A DNA stretch of 64,000 nucleotides. Source: Rubrivivax albus. Its GTDB lineage: Bacteria; Pseudomonadota; Gammaproteobacteria; Burkholderiales; Burkholderiaceae_C. The notes below the pieces were generated by a model that was not told the origin of the DNA, made no database searches, and saw nothing but the letters and a program-made list of their open reading frames with translations. Of the stretch, positions 1-8,791 are shown piece by piece (the first letter of the stretch is position 1; every line of letters starts with the position of its first letter). A program made the translations under genes and the position numbers. The stretch spans positions 620,001-684,000 of the forward strand of contig NZ_SACT01000001.1 in the NCBI RefSeq assembly GCF_004016515.1. The letters run 5' to 3'.

Positions 1-317
1 GCCAGGTTCACGGCGGCGGCGAGCACGCCCGGCACCTTCTTCAACGCGCGTTCGACACGGCCGACGCAGCTGGCGCAGGTCATGCCCTCGACCTGCAGCT
101 TGATCCGCTGTTCGGGCACGTCGTAGCCAGCCTGCACGATGGCGGCGCCCAGTGTGGACGGGTCCAGGGGCGCGGCCGACTCCACGGTGGCCTGCTCCGT
201 GGCCAGGTTGACGCGCGCGCCGGTCACGCCCGGCACCTTCTTCAGGGCCCTCTCGACCCGCGCGACGCAGGAGGCGCAGGTCATGCCGGCCACGGGCAGG
301 GTCAGGGTCTGGTTCAT
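1..317 (-). CDS. copA: Copper-translocating P-type ATPase, N-terminal part (runs off window)
   Basis: Only the first ~105 codons lie in the window. They encode two tandem heavy-metal-associated (HMA) domains, each with the metal-binding motif GMTCASC (residues ~11-17 and ~79-85). The two share ~60 nearly identical bases (about 31-90 versus 231-290), so the domains arose by duplication. This N-terminal layout is typical of inner-membrane Cu(I) export ATPases of the CopA family; the membrane and ATPase domains lie beyond base 1. The ATG at 317-315 begins MNQTLTLPV. The gene diverges from a copper chaperone gene, and the shared intergenic region carries MerR-type promoters, so copper induction is inferred. 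Confidence 0.88.
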   Translation of the reverse strand, partial: MNQTLTLPVAGMTCASCVARVERALKKVPGVTGARVNLATEQATVESAAPLDPSTLGAAIVQAGYDVPEQRIKLQVEGMTCASCVGRVERALKKVPGVLAAAVNL

Positions 318-324
318 GGGCTGA

Positions 325-355
325 AGCATCGACCTTGACATCATGTCAGAGTCAA
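325..355 (-). promoter_or_regulatory. CueR/MerR-type promoter for copA
   Basis: On the minus strand a -35 TTGACT (355-350) and a -10 GATGCT (330-325) are separated by 19 bp, the overlong spacer typical of MerR-family regulated promoters. The spacer holds a dyad, TGACAT-G-ATGTCA, centred on 342. The centre lies 8 bases from the end of the -35 and 12 from the start of the -10, the same geometry as the promoter facing the other way. Copper control by a CueR homologue is inferred; no such regulator gene is in the window. Confidence 0.6.
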
Positions 356-358
356 GCC

Positions 359-389
359 TTGACCTTGCCACGATGGCAAGCTTCAGACT
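359..389 (+). promoter_or_regulatory. CueR/MerR-type promoter for the copper chaperone gene
   Basis: A -35 TTGACC (359-364) and a -10 CAGACT (384-389) are separated by 19 bp. The spacer contains a perfect 7-bp inverted repeat, CTTGCCA-CGA-TGGCAAG (364-380), centred on 372. A long spacer with a dyad in it matches the classic CueR copA-type promoter. The start codon of the chaperone gene is 31 bases downstream. Confidence 0.7.
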
Positions 390-419
390 GGCTCCACTTC
401 TCCAACCGACGAGCGACCC

Positions 420-611
420 ATGATCGAACTGACCCTGCCCGACATGACCTGTGGCCACTGCGTCAAGGCCGTCACCCAGACCGTGCAAAGGCTCGACGCT
501 GCGGCCATCGTGGAGGTGGACCTTCCGACGCACCAGGTGAAGATCGGCACCACGCAACCCGCCGAGGCGGTGAAGGCGGCGCTGGCCGAGGAGGGTTACC
601 CGGCGGCGTGA
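420..611 (+). CDS. copZ: Copper chaperone, single HMA domain (CopZ-like)
   Basis: A 63-residue protein that is one HMA domain and nothing else, the usual size of CopZ. The metal-binding motif MTCGHC lies at residues ~9-14. CopZ proteins bind Cu(I) in the cytoplasm and deliver it to CopA. The gene diverges from copA, with a MerR-type promoter just upstream, so the two probably form one copper-responsive unit. No clear Shine-Dalgarno is visible before the ATG. The reading frame is open further upstream, but any extension would run through the promoter. Confidence 0.85.
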   Translation: MIELTLPDMTCGHCVKAVTQTVQRLDAAAIVEVDLPTHQVKIGTTQPAEAVKAALAEEGYPAA

Positions 612-763
612 GGCTGCGGCCCGCGATGACTGCGCCGGCCGCCTCGCGCCCGCCGGCCGGCCGCAAGGGCCGAGGATTCCCCCGGGGCGACGCCGGCACG
701 GCGCTTGCCTACACTCCCGCGCACCGATCCATCGTGCGCCGAAACGGCGCGGGAGACCACCGA

Positions 764-2338
764 ATGCGTTTGCACCTTGCCGCGGCCGCCCTGGCCGCGA
801 TGACCCTGGCCGCCAGCGGCGCCACGGCCCAGACCCTGCGCTGGGCCAGCCAGGGCGACCCCCAGACCATGGACCCGCACTCGCAGAACGAGTCCATGAC
901 CAACATGATGAACGGCCAGGTCTACGAGCGGCTCACGCGCCGCGACCGGCAACTCAACATCGTGCCCAGCCTGGCCACCAGCTGGGAGCAGACCGGCCCG
1001 CTGACCTGGCGCTTCAAGCTGCGCCCGGGCGTGAAGTTCCACGACGGCTCCGACTTCGCCGCCGACGACGTGGTGTTCTCCATCAACCGCGCCAAGGAAC
1101 TGACCTCGCAGGTCAACGTCTATGCCAACGCGGTGGGCACGCCGGTGGCCATCGACCCGATGACAGTGGAGTTCCGCCTCGACAAGGTCAACCCCATCTT
1201 CCTGCAGCACCTGGACTCGCTGTGGATGCTGGACAAGCAGTGGGCCGAGAAGCACAAGGTCACCAAGCCGCTGGACTTCAAGAACAAGGAGGAGTCCCAC
1301 GCCAGCTTCAACACCAACGGCACCGGGCCGTACATGCTGGTCAGCCGCGCACCGGGCATCAAGACGGTCTACAAGCGCAACCCGAACTGGTGGGACAAGC
1401 ACAGCGGCAACGTGCAGGAGATCGTCTACACGCAGATCTCCAACGACGCCACGCGGCTGGCGGCGCTGGTCTCCGGCGAGATCGACTTCGTGCTCGACCC
1501 GGCCCCGCGTGACGTGCCGCGCCTGCGCAACACGGGCGGCGTGAAGATCATCGACGGCCCGGAGAACCGCATCGTCTTCATCGGCATGGACCAGCACCGC
1601 GACGAACTGCTCTACAGCAGCGTCAAGGGCAAGAACCCGTTCAAGGACGTGCGCGTGCGCAAGGCGCTGTACCACGCCATCGACATCGAGACGATGAAGA
1701 CCAAGTTGATGAACGGGCAGAGCTTCCCCACCGGCGGCATCACGCCGTCGTCGCTGGCCAGCTACAACGACCCGCAGGTCGAGTCGCGCCTGCCGTTCGA
1801 CCTGGCCAAGGCCAAGGCGCTGATGGCCGAGGCCGGCTACGGCGACGGCTTCGAGGTGACGCTGGATTGCCCGAACAACCGCTACATCAACGACGAGGAG
1901 ATCTGCATCACGCTGGCGGCGATGTGGGCCAAGGTCGGCGTCAAGGTCAAGGTGGTGGCAATGCCGCGCGCCACCTACTTCCCCAAGCTGGAGAAGCACG
2001 ACACCAGCATGTACATGCTGGGCTGGGGCGGTGCGGTCACGGATGCCGAGACCACGATGACCCCGGTGCTGCGCACCTTCGGCGAGAAGGGCGTGGGCCT
2101 GTACAACTATGGCCGCGTGTCGAACCCGAAGTTCGACGAGCTGGCCGCCGCCTCCAGCGCCGAGGCCGACCCGGCCAAGCGCAAGGAACTCGTGATCGCC
2201 GCGCTGCGCGAATACACCAGCCAGGCGCACCTGCTGCCGCTGCACCGCCAGGTGATCCCGTGGGCCGCACGCACCAACGTGGACGCGGTGCACCGTGCCG
2301 ACAACTGGCTCGAGGTGGCCTGGGTCACCATCAAGTGA
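764..2338 (+). CDS. ABC transporter substrate-binding protein, family 5 (peptide/DppA-OppA type)
   Basis: A 524-residue periplasmic binding protein with a clear signal peptide (MRLHLAAAALAAMTLAASGATA, cleavage near residue 22). The mature part starts with TLRWASQGDPQTMDPHSQ, typical of the SBP_bac_5 family, which binds di- and oligopeptides or glycosides. The length is normal. The ATG at 764 is chosen because it starts the signal peptide; the frame is open to 335, but that stretch crosses the chaperone gene. No permease or ATPase genes adjoin it, so it is either an orphan receptor or works with a transporter encoded elsewhere. The true substrate cannot be read from the sequence. Confidence 0.88.
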   Translation: MRLHLAAAALAAMTLAASGATAQTLRWASQGDPQTMDPHSQNESMTNMMNGQVYERLTRRDRQLNIVPSLATSWEQTGPLTWRFKLRPGVKFHDGSDFAADDVVFSINRAKELTSQVNVYANAVGTPVAIDPMTVEFRLDKVNPIFLQHLDSLWMLDKQWAEKHKVTKPLDFKNKEESHASFNTNGTGPYMLVSRAPGIKTVYKRNPNWWDKHSGNVQEIVYTQISNDATRLAALVSGEIDFVLDPAPRDVPRLRNTGGVKIIDGPENRIVFIGMDQHRDELLYSSVKGKNPFKDVRVRKALYHAIDIETMKTKLMNGQSFPTGGITPSSLASYNDPQVESRLPFDLAKAKALMAEAGYGDGFEVTLDCPNNRYINDEEICITLAAMWAKVGVKVKVVAMPRATYFPKLEKHDTSMYMLGWGGAVTDAETTMTPVLRTFGEKGVGLYNYGRVSNPKFDELAAASSAEADPAKRKELVIAALREYTSQAHLLPLHRQVIPWAARTNVDAVHRADNWLEVAWVTIK

Positions 2339-2362
2339 TCCGCCGCGCCGCGCGCGGCGGCG

Positions 2363-3106
2363 TCACCTGACGTAGTCGCGCGCGCAGCGGAAGCCGATGT
2401 AGACCACCGCCGTGTCGGCCGGCTTGCCTTGCAGGTGGTCGGCGCGCATCTGCCGCGCGCCGTACCACCATGAGCCGCCGCGCGTGCGGCGGTCGGCGTC
2501 GCTGCCCTGGTCCACCCACTCCCAGGCGTTGGCACCCATGTCGTGAAGGCCGTTGACGCCGGGTGCGCCCTGGTTCACCGGGCGATGCCGCCGGCCGTCG
2601 AAAGCCGGGCCGGGGTTGCAGTCGCCGCGGCAGTTGGCCCCGGTGGGCTGGGCGCCGGTGGGGTAGCGGTACGTCCGGTCGCGGACGAAGGGTGCTGGCG
2701 GCGAGTCGCGCTGCTCGGTGTAGGCCGCAGCCACCCACTCGGCATCGGTGGGCAGGCGGGCCCCGGCCCAGCGACAGAAGTCGCGTGCCTCGTGCCAGGT
2801 GACGTGTACGGCCGGCTCGTCGTCGGCCGCCGGCGTGCCGAAGGGGCTGCGCCAGGTCCAGCCGGGGCGCTGCTGCCAGCCGGCCACGTATTCCTGCCCG
2901 CCGCCGCGGCGTTCGGCCTCGGTGATCCGTCCGGTGGCTTCGACGAAACGGCGGAACTGCGCCACCGTGGTCTCGGTGCGCGCGATCAGGACTGCGGACA
3001 GCGGCTGCCAGTCGATGCCCGCCGGGTTGGCGGCGCTCGCCGGCGTTGCGCCGAACGCGGTGGAGGCCACGCCGGCGATGCCCAGCACCAGTGCAAGAGT
3101 TCGCAT
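2363..3106 (-). CDS. Exported FGE-sulfatase (SUMF1/EgtB/PvdO) domain protein
   Basis: A 247-residue protein: signal peptide (MRTLALVLGIAGVASTAFGA), then one formylglycine-generating-enzyme fold. Landmarks are HVTWHEARDFCRWAGARLPT, GLHDMGANAWEWV and the closing GGSWWYGARQMRADH...IGFRCARD. True FGE enzymes carry two copper-binding cysteines in the segment after GGSW; here those positions are occupied by other residues (WWY and ARQMR), so FGE activity is unlikely. Periplasmic members of this superfamily often have other or unknown roles. The ATG at 3106 begins the signal peptide; another lies at 3118. It sits downstream of the GH13 gene on the same strand, so co-transcription is possible. Confidence 0.75.
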   Translation of the reverse strand: MRTLALVLGIAGVASTAFGATPASAANPAGIDWQPLSAVLIARTETTVAQFRRFVEATGRITEAERRGGGQEYVAGWQQRPGWTWRSPFGTPAADDEPAVHVTWHEARDFCRWAGARLPTDAEWVAAAYTEQRDSPPAPFVRDRTYRYPTGAQPTGANCRGDCNPGPAFDGRRHRPVNQGAPGVNGLHDMGANAWEWVDQGSDADRRTRGGSWWYGARQMRADHLQGKPADTAVVYIGFRCARDYVR

Positions 3107-3161
3107 GCCGGACAGCATGACGGCAACCGCATGGCCCTGCCGAACGTCGGGTTGGAGGTGC

Positions 3162-4799
3162 TCAGCGCAGCACGCGGTACACCCGCACCGATTGCGGTCC
3201 CAGGTGCACGGCGGCCCGGCCATCGCCGTCGGCCCGTGCCGGCGCGCCCCAGTGCGGCCAGGCCGCCACCAGCCGGGCCCCGGGCGGCAGCGCCGGCACC
3301 GCCACGCTGGCCCCGGCGGTGCCGTAGTTGATCAACGTGAGCGTGTGGTCATCGTCGGCGCGCCGCTGCCAATGCGCCACCAGGCCATCGGCCCGGGCGT
3401 GTTCGAAGCTGCCGCGGCGGATCGAGGCATGGGCGTTGCGCAGGCCGATCATGGCCCGGTAGAAGTGCCACAGCGAGTCTGGATCGGCGCGCTGAGCCTG
3501 CACGTTGTGCGTGGCCGCGTTGGGCGACACCGGCCGGAACGGCGCGCCGGTGCTGAAGCCGCCGTCGGCCGTCCAGCTCATCGGGCCGCGGATGGGCAGG
3601 TCTCCGGCGTCCATGCCCGGCAGGCCGTGCAGGCCGGCCATGCCGATGGCCTCGCCGTAGTAGACGAAGGGCGTGCCCGGCTGCAGCAGGTAACCGGCGG
3701 CGGCGAGGCGGTAGCGGGCCTCGTCGCCGCCGACCTGGTCCCACAGTCGGCGGCCGGCGAAGATGTCGTGGTTCGAGACCATCGTGGCCAGCCGCGCGCT
3801 GCGCCGCGGGTGCGGCGCCACCAGGGCCTGCACCGACGCGGCGTCGCCCTGGGCGGCGCGCACGAAGTGCTGAACGTAGCCGAAGGCGAAGGCGGCGCCG
3901 CAGACCTCGGGCGCGGCGTAGTCCTGCGGCTCGGCCGTGGCCTCGCACACGGCCCAGCGGTGGCGGTAGGCGGTGATCAGGTCCTGCAGCCGCTTGGTCA
4001 GCACCCGGCTCTCGGGCTGGTCGTTCCAGTCCCTGGCGCTGCGCTCGACCATGTGCGGCACCGCATCCAGGCGCAGGCCGTCGAGGCCGCGGTTGAGCCA
4101 GAAGCGCAGGCTGTCCTCGTGGTAGCGCCAGACCGCGGGGTTCTGCAGGTTGAAGTCGGGCACCTTCGCGTTGAAGGTGCCGAAGTAGAAGCCTCGTGCG
4201 TCTGGTGCGGCGGGTGGCAGGTCCTTCCACTCCCCGGCCCAGGTCCAGGGGCGGGACGCCGCGTGGTACCAGGGGTTCTTGCCCCAGATGTCCCAGCCAG
4301 CTGGCGCGGTGTCCGACCAGACGTACCAGTTGCGGTACGGGTTGGCCGGCCCCTGCAGCGCCTGCTGGAACAGCGGGTGCTCGACGGCGCTGTGGTTGAT
4401 CACGTAGTCCATCACCACGCCGATGCCCAGGCGGTGCGCTTCGCTCATCAGGGCGTCGAAATCGGCCAGCGTGCCGTACTCGGGCGCCACCGCGCGGAAG
4501 TCGGTCGTGTGGTAGCCGTGGTCGCGGTCGGCGCTGGCGGTGATGGGCATCAGCCAAAGGCCACGGATGCCCAGATCCTTCAGCATCGGCAGCGTCTGCG
4601 TCAGGCCGCGCAGGTCGCCGATGCCGTCACCGTCGCTGTCCTTCCAGGCGCGGACGAAGACCTCCATGAACGCGCCGTGGTGCCAGTCCGGCGCCAGACG
4701 GCTGCCCGGGTCGCGCATCGGCACCGGGCTGAGGTCGATCGGCGCGGCGGTTGCCAGCAGGGGGAGTGCCAAGGGCAGGGCGGTCCAACATGAGCGCAT
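3162..4799 (-). CDS. Exported alpha-amylase family (GH13) glycoside hydrolase
   Basis: 545 residues with a short signal peptide (MRSCWTALPLALPLLATAAP) and a GH13 barrel. The catalytic triad is visible: nucleophile D245 (GLRLDAVPH), acid/base E286 (AVCEATAEP) and D345 (VSNHDI). A calcium-type loop, DSDGDGIGDL, lies at residues 54-63, and DYVINHS at 131-137 is conserved region I. It should hydrolyse or rearrange alpha-1,4/1,6-glucans or short maltodextrins in the periplasm or outside the cell; exact specificity cannot be told. It diverges from a pullulanase gene, and the two probably form a starch/glycogen-use unit. A small dyad lies 9 bp upstream of its ATG. Confidence 0.87.
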   Translation of the reverse strand: MRSCWTALPLALPLLATAAPIDLSPVPMRDPGSRLAPDWHHGAFMEVFVRAWKDSDGDGIGDLRGLTQTLPMLKDLGIRGLWLMPITASADRDHGYHTTDFRAVAPEYGTLADFDALMSEAHRLGIGVVMDYVINHSAVEHPLFQQALQGPANPYRNWYVWSDTAPAGWDIWGKNPWYHAASRPWTWAGEWKDLPPAAPDARGFYFGTFNAKVPDFNLQNPAVWRYHEDSLRFWLNRGLDGLRLDAVPHMVERSARDWNDQPESRVLTKRLQDLITAYRHRWAVCEATAEPQDYAAPEVCGAAFAFGYVQHFVRAAQGDAASVQALVAPHPRRSARLATMVSNHDIFAGRRLWDQVGGDEARYRLAAAGYLLQPGTPFVYYGEAIGMAGLHGLPGMDAGDLPIRGPMSWTADGGFSTGAPFRPVSPNAATHNVQAQRADPDSLWHFYRAMIGLRNAHASIRRGSFEHARADGLVAHWQRRADDDHTLTLINYGTAGASVAVPALPPGARLVAAWPHWGAPARADGDGRAAVHLGPQSVRVYRVLR

Positions 4800-4807
4800 G
4801 CGAGACT

Positions 4808-4820
4808 GTAGTCAGACTAC
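4808..4820. promoter_or_regulatory. Small perfect dyad between the GH13 and pullulanase genes
   Basis: GTAGTC-A-GACTAC is a perfect 6-bp inverted repeat in the 100-bp divergent region, nine bases upstream of the GH13 start codon. A related half, TGTAGT, occurs at 4873-4878. A repressor of the LacI/MalR kind would be a natural guess, but no regulator gene is nearby and no -35/-10 pair is convincing. Confidence 0.3.
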
Positions 4821-4899
4821 GCATCAGCGATCAAGACGAGGGAAAACGATGAGTTTGATCTCTGTTTGTGATGTAGTTTTGCTCCAATACCATCGCCGC

Positions 4900-7584
4900 A
4901 TGCCTTGGAATCACTTCTGGATCCTGGCCCTGGGGTGGGTCGGTTTCGGCGCCGCGGGCGCCGTGTTGCCGGAGGCGTCGGACTGCGCGGGCCCAGCCAG
5001 CCGCGTGCTGGCCGCCATGCCGGCCGATGCCCCGGGCCCGCAGGCCCGGGCGCTGTGGCTCGACGGGCGCCATCTGCGCTGGCCCGGGGCCAAGGCGGGC
5101 GGCACGGTGCGGCTCCACCACGCGGGCACGGGCCAGTTGCGGGTGGTGGACGGGCGGGTGGCCGGCGCACAGGCGGTGGCTGCGCTCGAAGACCTGGCTG
5201 CCCCGCTGCCGGCCGAGGTCGAGGCTGCCGTGCGCTGGGCCGGTGCTGGCCGCACGCTGCGCCTGCGGGACGCGGACGCCGCCGAATTGCGGCGCTGGCT
5301 GCGTGGCGACCTGCTGCTGACGCTGGAGGACTCGGAGGGCCGGGTGAGCGCCCACACCCGCGTGCAACTGCCGCGGGCGCTGGATGCGCTGTACGCGCCG
5401 GCGCACGCGCTCGGCGACCTGGGCGTGCAGGTCGATGCTACCGGGGCCACCATGCGGGTGTGGGCCCCCACCGCGCAGACGGTGGCGCTGTGCCTGCACG
5501 CGCCCGGGGCGCCCGTGCGCGTGATGCCGATGCAGCGCGACGACGCCACCGGCAGCTGGCAAGCCCGCGTCGACGGCGTGCGCGACGGCTTCTACACCTA
5601 CCTGGCAGACCTGTTCGTGCCTGGCCATGGCCGGGTGCGCAACCGCGTCACCGACCCTTACAGCGTCGGCCTGGACGCCGACTCCCAGCGCAGCTGGATC
5701 GGCCGCCTGGACGACCCGCGCACCGAGCCGCCGGGCTGGCGCACGCAGGCCGCCCCGCCGCCGCCACGGTCGATGACCGACATGGTGATCTACGAGCTGC
5801 ACGTGCGCGACTTCTCGCGCGACGACGCCACGGTGCGCCCGGCCTGGCGCGGCAAGTACCTGGGCTTCACCGAGCCGGCGTCCGACGGCATGCGCCACCT
5901 GCGGGCGCTGGCCGATGCGGGCCTGACCGACGTGCACCTGCTGCCGGTGTTCGACCTGGCCACCGTGCCCGAGCGTGGCTGCGCCGTGCCCACGATCCCG
6001 CGGGCAGCGCCGGACAGCCCAGAGCAACAGGCGGCCGTGGCAGCGGTGAAGGACCGCGACTGCTACAACTGGGGCTACGACCCCTGGCACTTCAACGCCC
6101 CCGAGGGCAGCTTCGCCACTGACCCCGACGACGCGCCGGGCCGCATCCGGGAGTTCCGCGCCATGGTGGTGGCGCTGCACGCCGCCGGCCTGCGCGTGGG
6201 CATGGACGTGGTCTACAACCACACCACGGCCGCGGGCCAGCACCCGAAGAGCGTGCTCGACCGCGTGGTCCCCGGCTACTACCACCGGCTGAACGCGCAA
6301 GGCGAGGTGGAGCGCAGCACCTGCTGCGACAACACCGCCACCGAGCACGCGATGATGGCCAAGTTGATGAGCGACTCGGTGCTGCTGTGGGCGCGCGACC
6401 ACCGCATCGACGGCTTCCGCTTCGACCTCATGGGCCACCAGCCCAAGGCCGAGATGCTGGCCATCCGCGACCGCCTGCGGCGCGAGACCGGCCGCGCCGT
6501 GCCGCTGATCGGCGAAGGCTGGAACTTCGGCGAGGTGGCCGACGGCGCCCGCTTCGTGCAGGCGAGTCAGCTTGAGCTGAACGGCTCGGGCATCGGCACC
6601 TTCAGCGACCGCGCGCGTGACGCCATCCGCGGCGGCGGGGCCGGCGATGGCGGCGAGGCGCAGGTCACGCGCAAGGGCTACGTCAACGGCGGGGCAACTG
6701 CCGCCACCGCCGACATGGTGCGCGTGGGCCTGGCCGGCAGCCTGCGCGGCTTGCGCATGACGACGCACGACGGCGGCGAACGCGCGTTGCAGGACATCGC
6801 GTATGGCGGCGGCCAGCCCGCTGGCTACGTGCGCGAGCCGTCCGAGGTCGTCAACTACGTGGAGAACCACGACAACCAGACGCTGTTCGACGTCAACGTC
6901 TTCAAGCTGCCGCCGGAGACCACGCCCGACGAACGGGCCCGCGTGCAGATGCTGGCTGCGGCGATCAACATGTTCAGCCAGGGCGTGGCCTACTTCCACG
7001 CCGGCATCGAGACGCTGCGCAGCAAGTCGATGGACCGCAACAGCTACGACAGCGGCGACTGGTTCAACCGCGTCGACTGGACGCTGCAGGACAACTTCTT
7101 CGGCACCGGCCTGCCGCCGGCCTGGGACAACGAGGCCAGCTGGCCATGGATGCGGCCGCTGCTGGCGCGCGCCGCGCAGATCCGCCCGCGCCCGCAGGAC
7201 ATCCGCTTCGCGCGCGACCAGTTCCTGGATCTGCTGCGCATCCGCGCCAGCACGTCACTGCTGCGGCTGCCGTCGGCCGCCGCGATCGCCCAGCGGCTGC
7301 AGTTCCCGAACACCGGCCCGGGCCAGGTGCCGGGTGTGGTGGTGGGACTGCTGGATGGTCGCGGCCTGCCGGACGCCGGCTTCGCGACGCTGGCCTATGT
7401 CATCAACGTCGACACCGGGGTCCGCACGCTGAATCTCCCTGAGCTGGCCGGTGGCGGCTGGGCGCTGCACCCGGTGCACCGGGCCCCCGGCGCGGCCGAC
7501 GCAAGGCCGAAGCGGGCGCAGCTCGATGCGCAGGGCCGGCTGGCGGTGCCGCCGCGCACGGCGGTGGTGTTCGTGCGGCGCTGA
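4900..7584 (+). CDS. pulA: Type I pullulanase-like alpha-1,6-glucosidase (GH13)
   Basis: 894 residues: N-terminal signal sequence ([20 protein letters not shown]), an N-terminal accessory region to ~170, a CBM48/E-set domain ([17 protein letters not shown]), then the GH13 barrel. Catalytic residues are D509 ([10 protein letters not shown]), E539 (IGEGWNFGE) and D658 ([10 protein letters not shown]). The pullulanase-type motif YNWGYDP lies at ~388-394. It would debranch alpha-1,6 linkages in pullulan, starch or glycogen outside the cytoplasm. The ATG at 4900 is preferred because it begins the signal peptide; an open frame upstream overlaps the divergent GH13 gene. Length fits exported pullulanases. 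Confidence 0.87.
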   Translation: MPWNHFWILALGWVGFGAAGAVLPEASDCAGPASRVLAAMPADAPGPQARALWLDGRHLRWPGAKAGGTVRLHHAGTGQLRVVDGRVAGAQAVAALEDLAAPLPAEVEAAVRWAGAGRTLRLRDADAAELRRWLRGDLLLTLEDSEGRVSAHTRVQLPRALDALYAPAHALGDLGVQVDATGATMRVWAPTAQTVALCLHAPGAPVRVMPMQRDDATGSWQARVDGVRDGFYTYLADLFVPGHGRVRNRVTDPYSVGLDADSQRSWIGRLDDPRTEPPGWRTQAAPPPPRSMTDMVIYELHVRDFSRDDATVRPAWRGKYLGFTEPASDGMRHLRALADAGLTDVHLLPVFDLATVPERGCAVPTIPRAAPDSPEQQAAVAAVKDRDCYNWGYDPWHFNAPEGSFATDPDDAPGRIREFRAMVVALHAAGLRVGMDVVYNHTTAAGQHPKSVLDRVVPGYYHRLNAQGEVERSTCCDNTATEHAMMAKLMSDSVLLWARDHRIDGFRFDLMGHQPKAEMLAIRDRLRRETGRAVPLIGEGWNFGEVADGARFVQASQLELNGSGIGTFSDRARDAIRGGGAGDGGEAQVTRKGYVNGGATAATADMVRVGLAGSLRGLRMTTHDGGERALQDIAYGGGQPAGYVREPSEVVNYVENHDNQTLFDVNVFKLPPETTPDERARVQMLAAAINMFSQGVAYFHAGIETLRSKSMDRNSYDSGDWFNRVDWTLQDNFFGTGLPPAWDNEASWPWMRPLLARAAQIRPRPQDIRFARDQFLDLLRIRASTSLLRLPSAAAIAQRLQFPNTGPGQVPGVVVGLLDGRGLPDAGFATLAYVINVDTGVRTLNLPELAGGGWALHPVHRAPGAADARPKRAQLDAQGRLAVPPRTAVVFVRR

Positions 7585-7600
7585 GTTCGCCCGGGCCCGG

Positions 7601-8194
7601 TCAGCCGCGCGGCGGGCGAATCGCGCTCTTGGGCCTGAACGCCTTGCAGATGGCCTCGTCCGTTTCCAGGTACGGGCCGCCCGTGAGGTCGATGCAGTAG
7701 GGCACGGCGGCAAAGATGCCGTGCACTGGCGGCGTGGCCTGGGGCAGGCCCTGCAGTGTCTCGGCGATGGACTTTGGCTGCCCCGGCAGGTTGATGATCA
7801 GCGCCCGGCCGCGGATCACCGCCACCTGGCGCGACAGGATGGCCGTGGGCACGAAGGCCAGGCTGATCTGGCGCATCTGCTCGCCGAAACCGGGCATCAC
7901 CTTGTCGGCCACTGCCAGGGTGGCCTCGGGCGTCACATCGCGCGGGGCCGGGCCGGTGCCGCCGGTGGTGAGCACGAGGTCGCAGCCGGCCACGTCCACC
8001 AGTTCGCGCAGCGCGGCGCTGATGCCGTCCTGCTCGTCGGGGATCAGGCGCTCGTGCCAGTCCACCGGGTTCTTCAGGGCCTTGGACAGCCAGTCCTTCA
8101 GCGCCGGCAGGCCCTTGTCCTCGTAGGCGCCGCTGGAGGCGCGGTCGCTGATGGACACGATGCCGATCTTCACGCGGTCGTGGGTGGGGGTCAT
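7601..8194 (-). CDS. mog: Molybdopterin adenylyltransferase (MogA)
   Basis: 197 residues, normal for MogA, which adenylylates molybdopterin ahead of molybdenum insertion in the cytoplasm. Family marks are VKIGIVSISDRASSGAYEDKG near the N terminus, DLVLTTGGTGPAPRDVTPEAT (MPT-binding GGTG) and LPGQPKSIAETL near the C terminus. The ATG at 8194 overlaps the stop codon of darP by 4 bp (ATGA), so the two are translationally coupled. Confidence 0.93.
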   Translation of the reverse strand: MTPTHDRVKIGIVSISDRASSGAYEDKGLPALKDWLSKALKNPVDWHERLIPDEQDGISAALRELVDVAGCDLVLTTGGTGPAPRDVTPEATLAVADKVMPGFGEQMRQISLAFVPTAILSRQVAVIRGRALIINLPGQPKSIAETLQGLPQATPPVHGIFAAVPYCIDLTGGPYLETDEAICKAFRPKSAIRPPRG

Positions 8195-8742
8195 GCGGGG
8201 GGGCTCTCCGGCAGCAGGGGGCGGATGAACTGGAACAGCTCGCGGAAGCTCTTCGGCTGCCGCTGTTCCGGCGTCAGCGCGGCACTGTCGCGGCGCGCGG
8301 CGCGCACCAGGCTGCGCAGGCGCTGGGTGTCGCAGTCGGGGTACTCGGCCATCCACTGCGTCATGGCCTCGTCGTCGGCGATCAGGCGCTCGCGCCAGCG
8401 TTCGGCCTCGTGCAGCCGCCAGGCGTCGCGTGCACCGCCGAGCTTGAACGCGGCCACAGCCTCGCGCAGCGGCTCGGGGTCGGCACTGCGCATGAGCTTG
8501 CCCACGTACTGCAGCTGTCGGCGCCGGCCTTCGTGCGAAGCCGTGCGCTGCCAGGTCTGGATGGCCTCGCGCAGCGCCTCGGGCATCTCGGTGGCGGCCA
8601 GGTGGCTGCCCGGCAGGTCGCAGAGTTCGCGGCCCAGCGTCTGCAGGGCCTGCGACTCGGCCTTGAGCCGGGTCTTGCTCGGCGCGTCGGGGTCGGCCTG
8701 TTCGGTGTCGATGCCGCGGTGCGGCGCTGCTCGGCGTGGCAT
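8191..8742 (-). CDS. darP: Ribosome biogenesis factor DarP (YjgA/DUF615)
   Basis: 183 residues, highly charged, matching the DarP/YjgA family: SKTRLKAESQALQTLGREL, then a long helical region ending SFRELFQFIRPLL. In E. coli the protein associates with late 50S precursors and helps assembly. The chosen ATG at 8742 gives the usual MPRR start; an alternative ATG lies at 8772. It ends by overlapping mog by 4 bp. The gene diverges from pmbA, with ~50 bp between the start codons. Confidence 0.9.
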   Translation of the reverse strand: MPRRAAPHRGIDTEQADPDAPSKTRLKAESQALQTLGRELCDLPGSHLAATEMPEALREAIQTWQRTASHEGRRRQLQYVGKLMRSADPEPLREAVAAFKLGGARDAWRLHEAERWRERLIADDEAMTQWMAEYPDCDTQRLRSLVRAARRDSAALTPEQRQPKSFRELFQFIRPLLPESPPA

Positions 8743-8791
8743 GGGTGGTGGCGGAAGGTGGGCCGATATCATAGGTGCACCCCTTGTTGCG

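Noticed and set aside
335..763. In-frame N-terminal extension of the family 5 binding protein
   Set aside because: It would run through the copper chaperone gene and its promoter and would bury the signal peptide, which begins at 764.
596..2293. Long minus-strand open frame opposite the family 5 binding protein
   Set aside because: Shadow frame of a GC-rich gene; repetitive H/R/A/V composition, no domain, and the plus-strand protein is clearly real.
2748..4793. Long plus-strand open frame opposite the GH13 gene
   Set aside because: Shadow of the amylase gene and part of the FGE-like gene; no ribosome site and unnatural composition.
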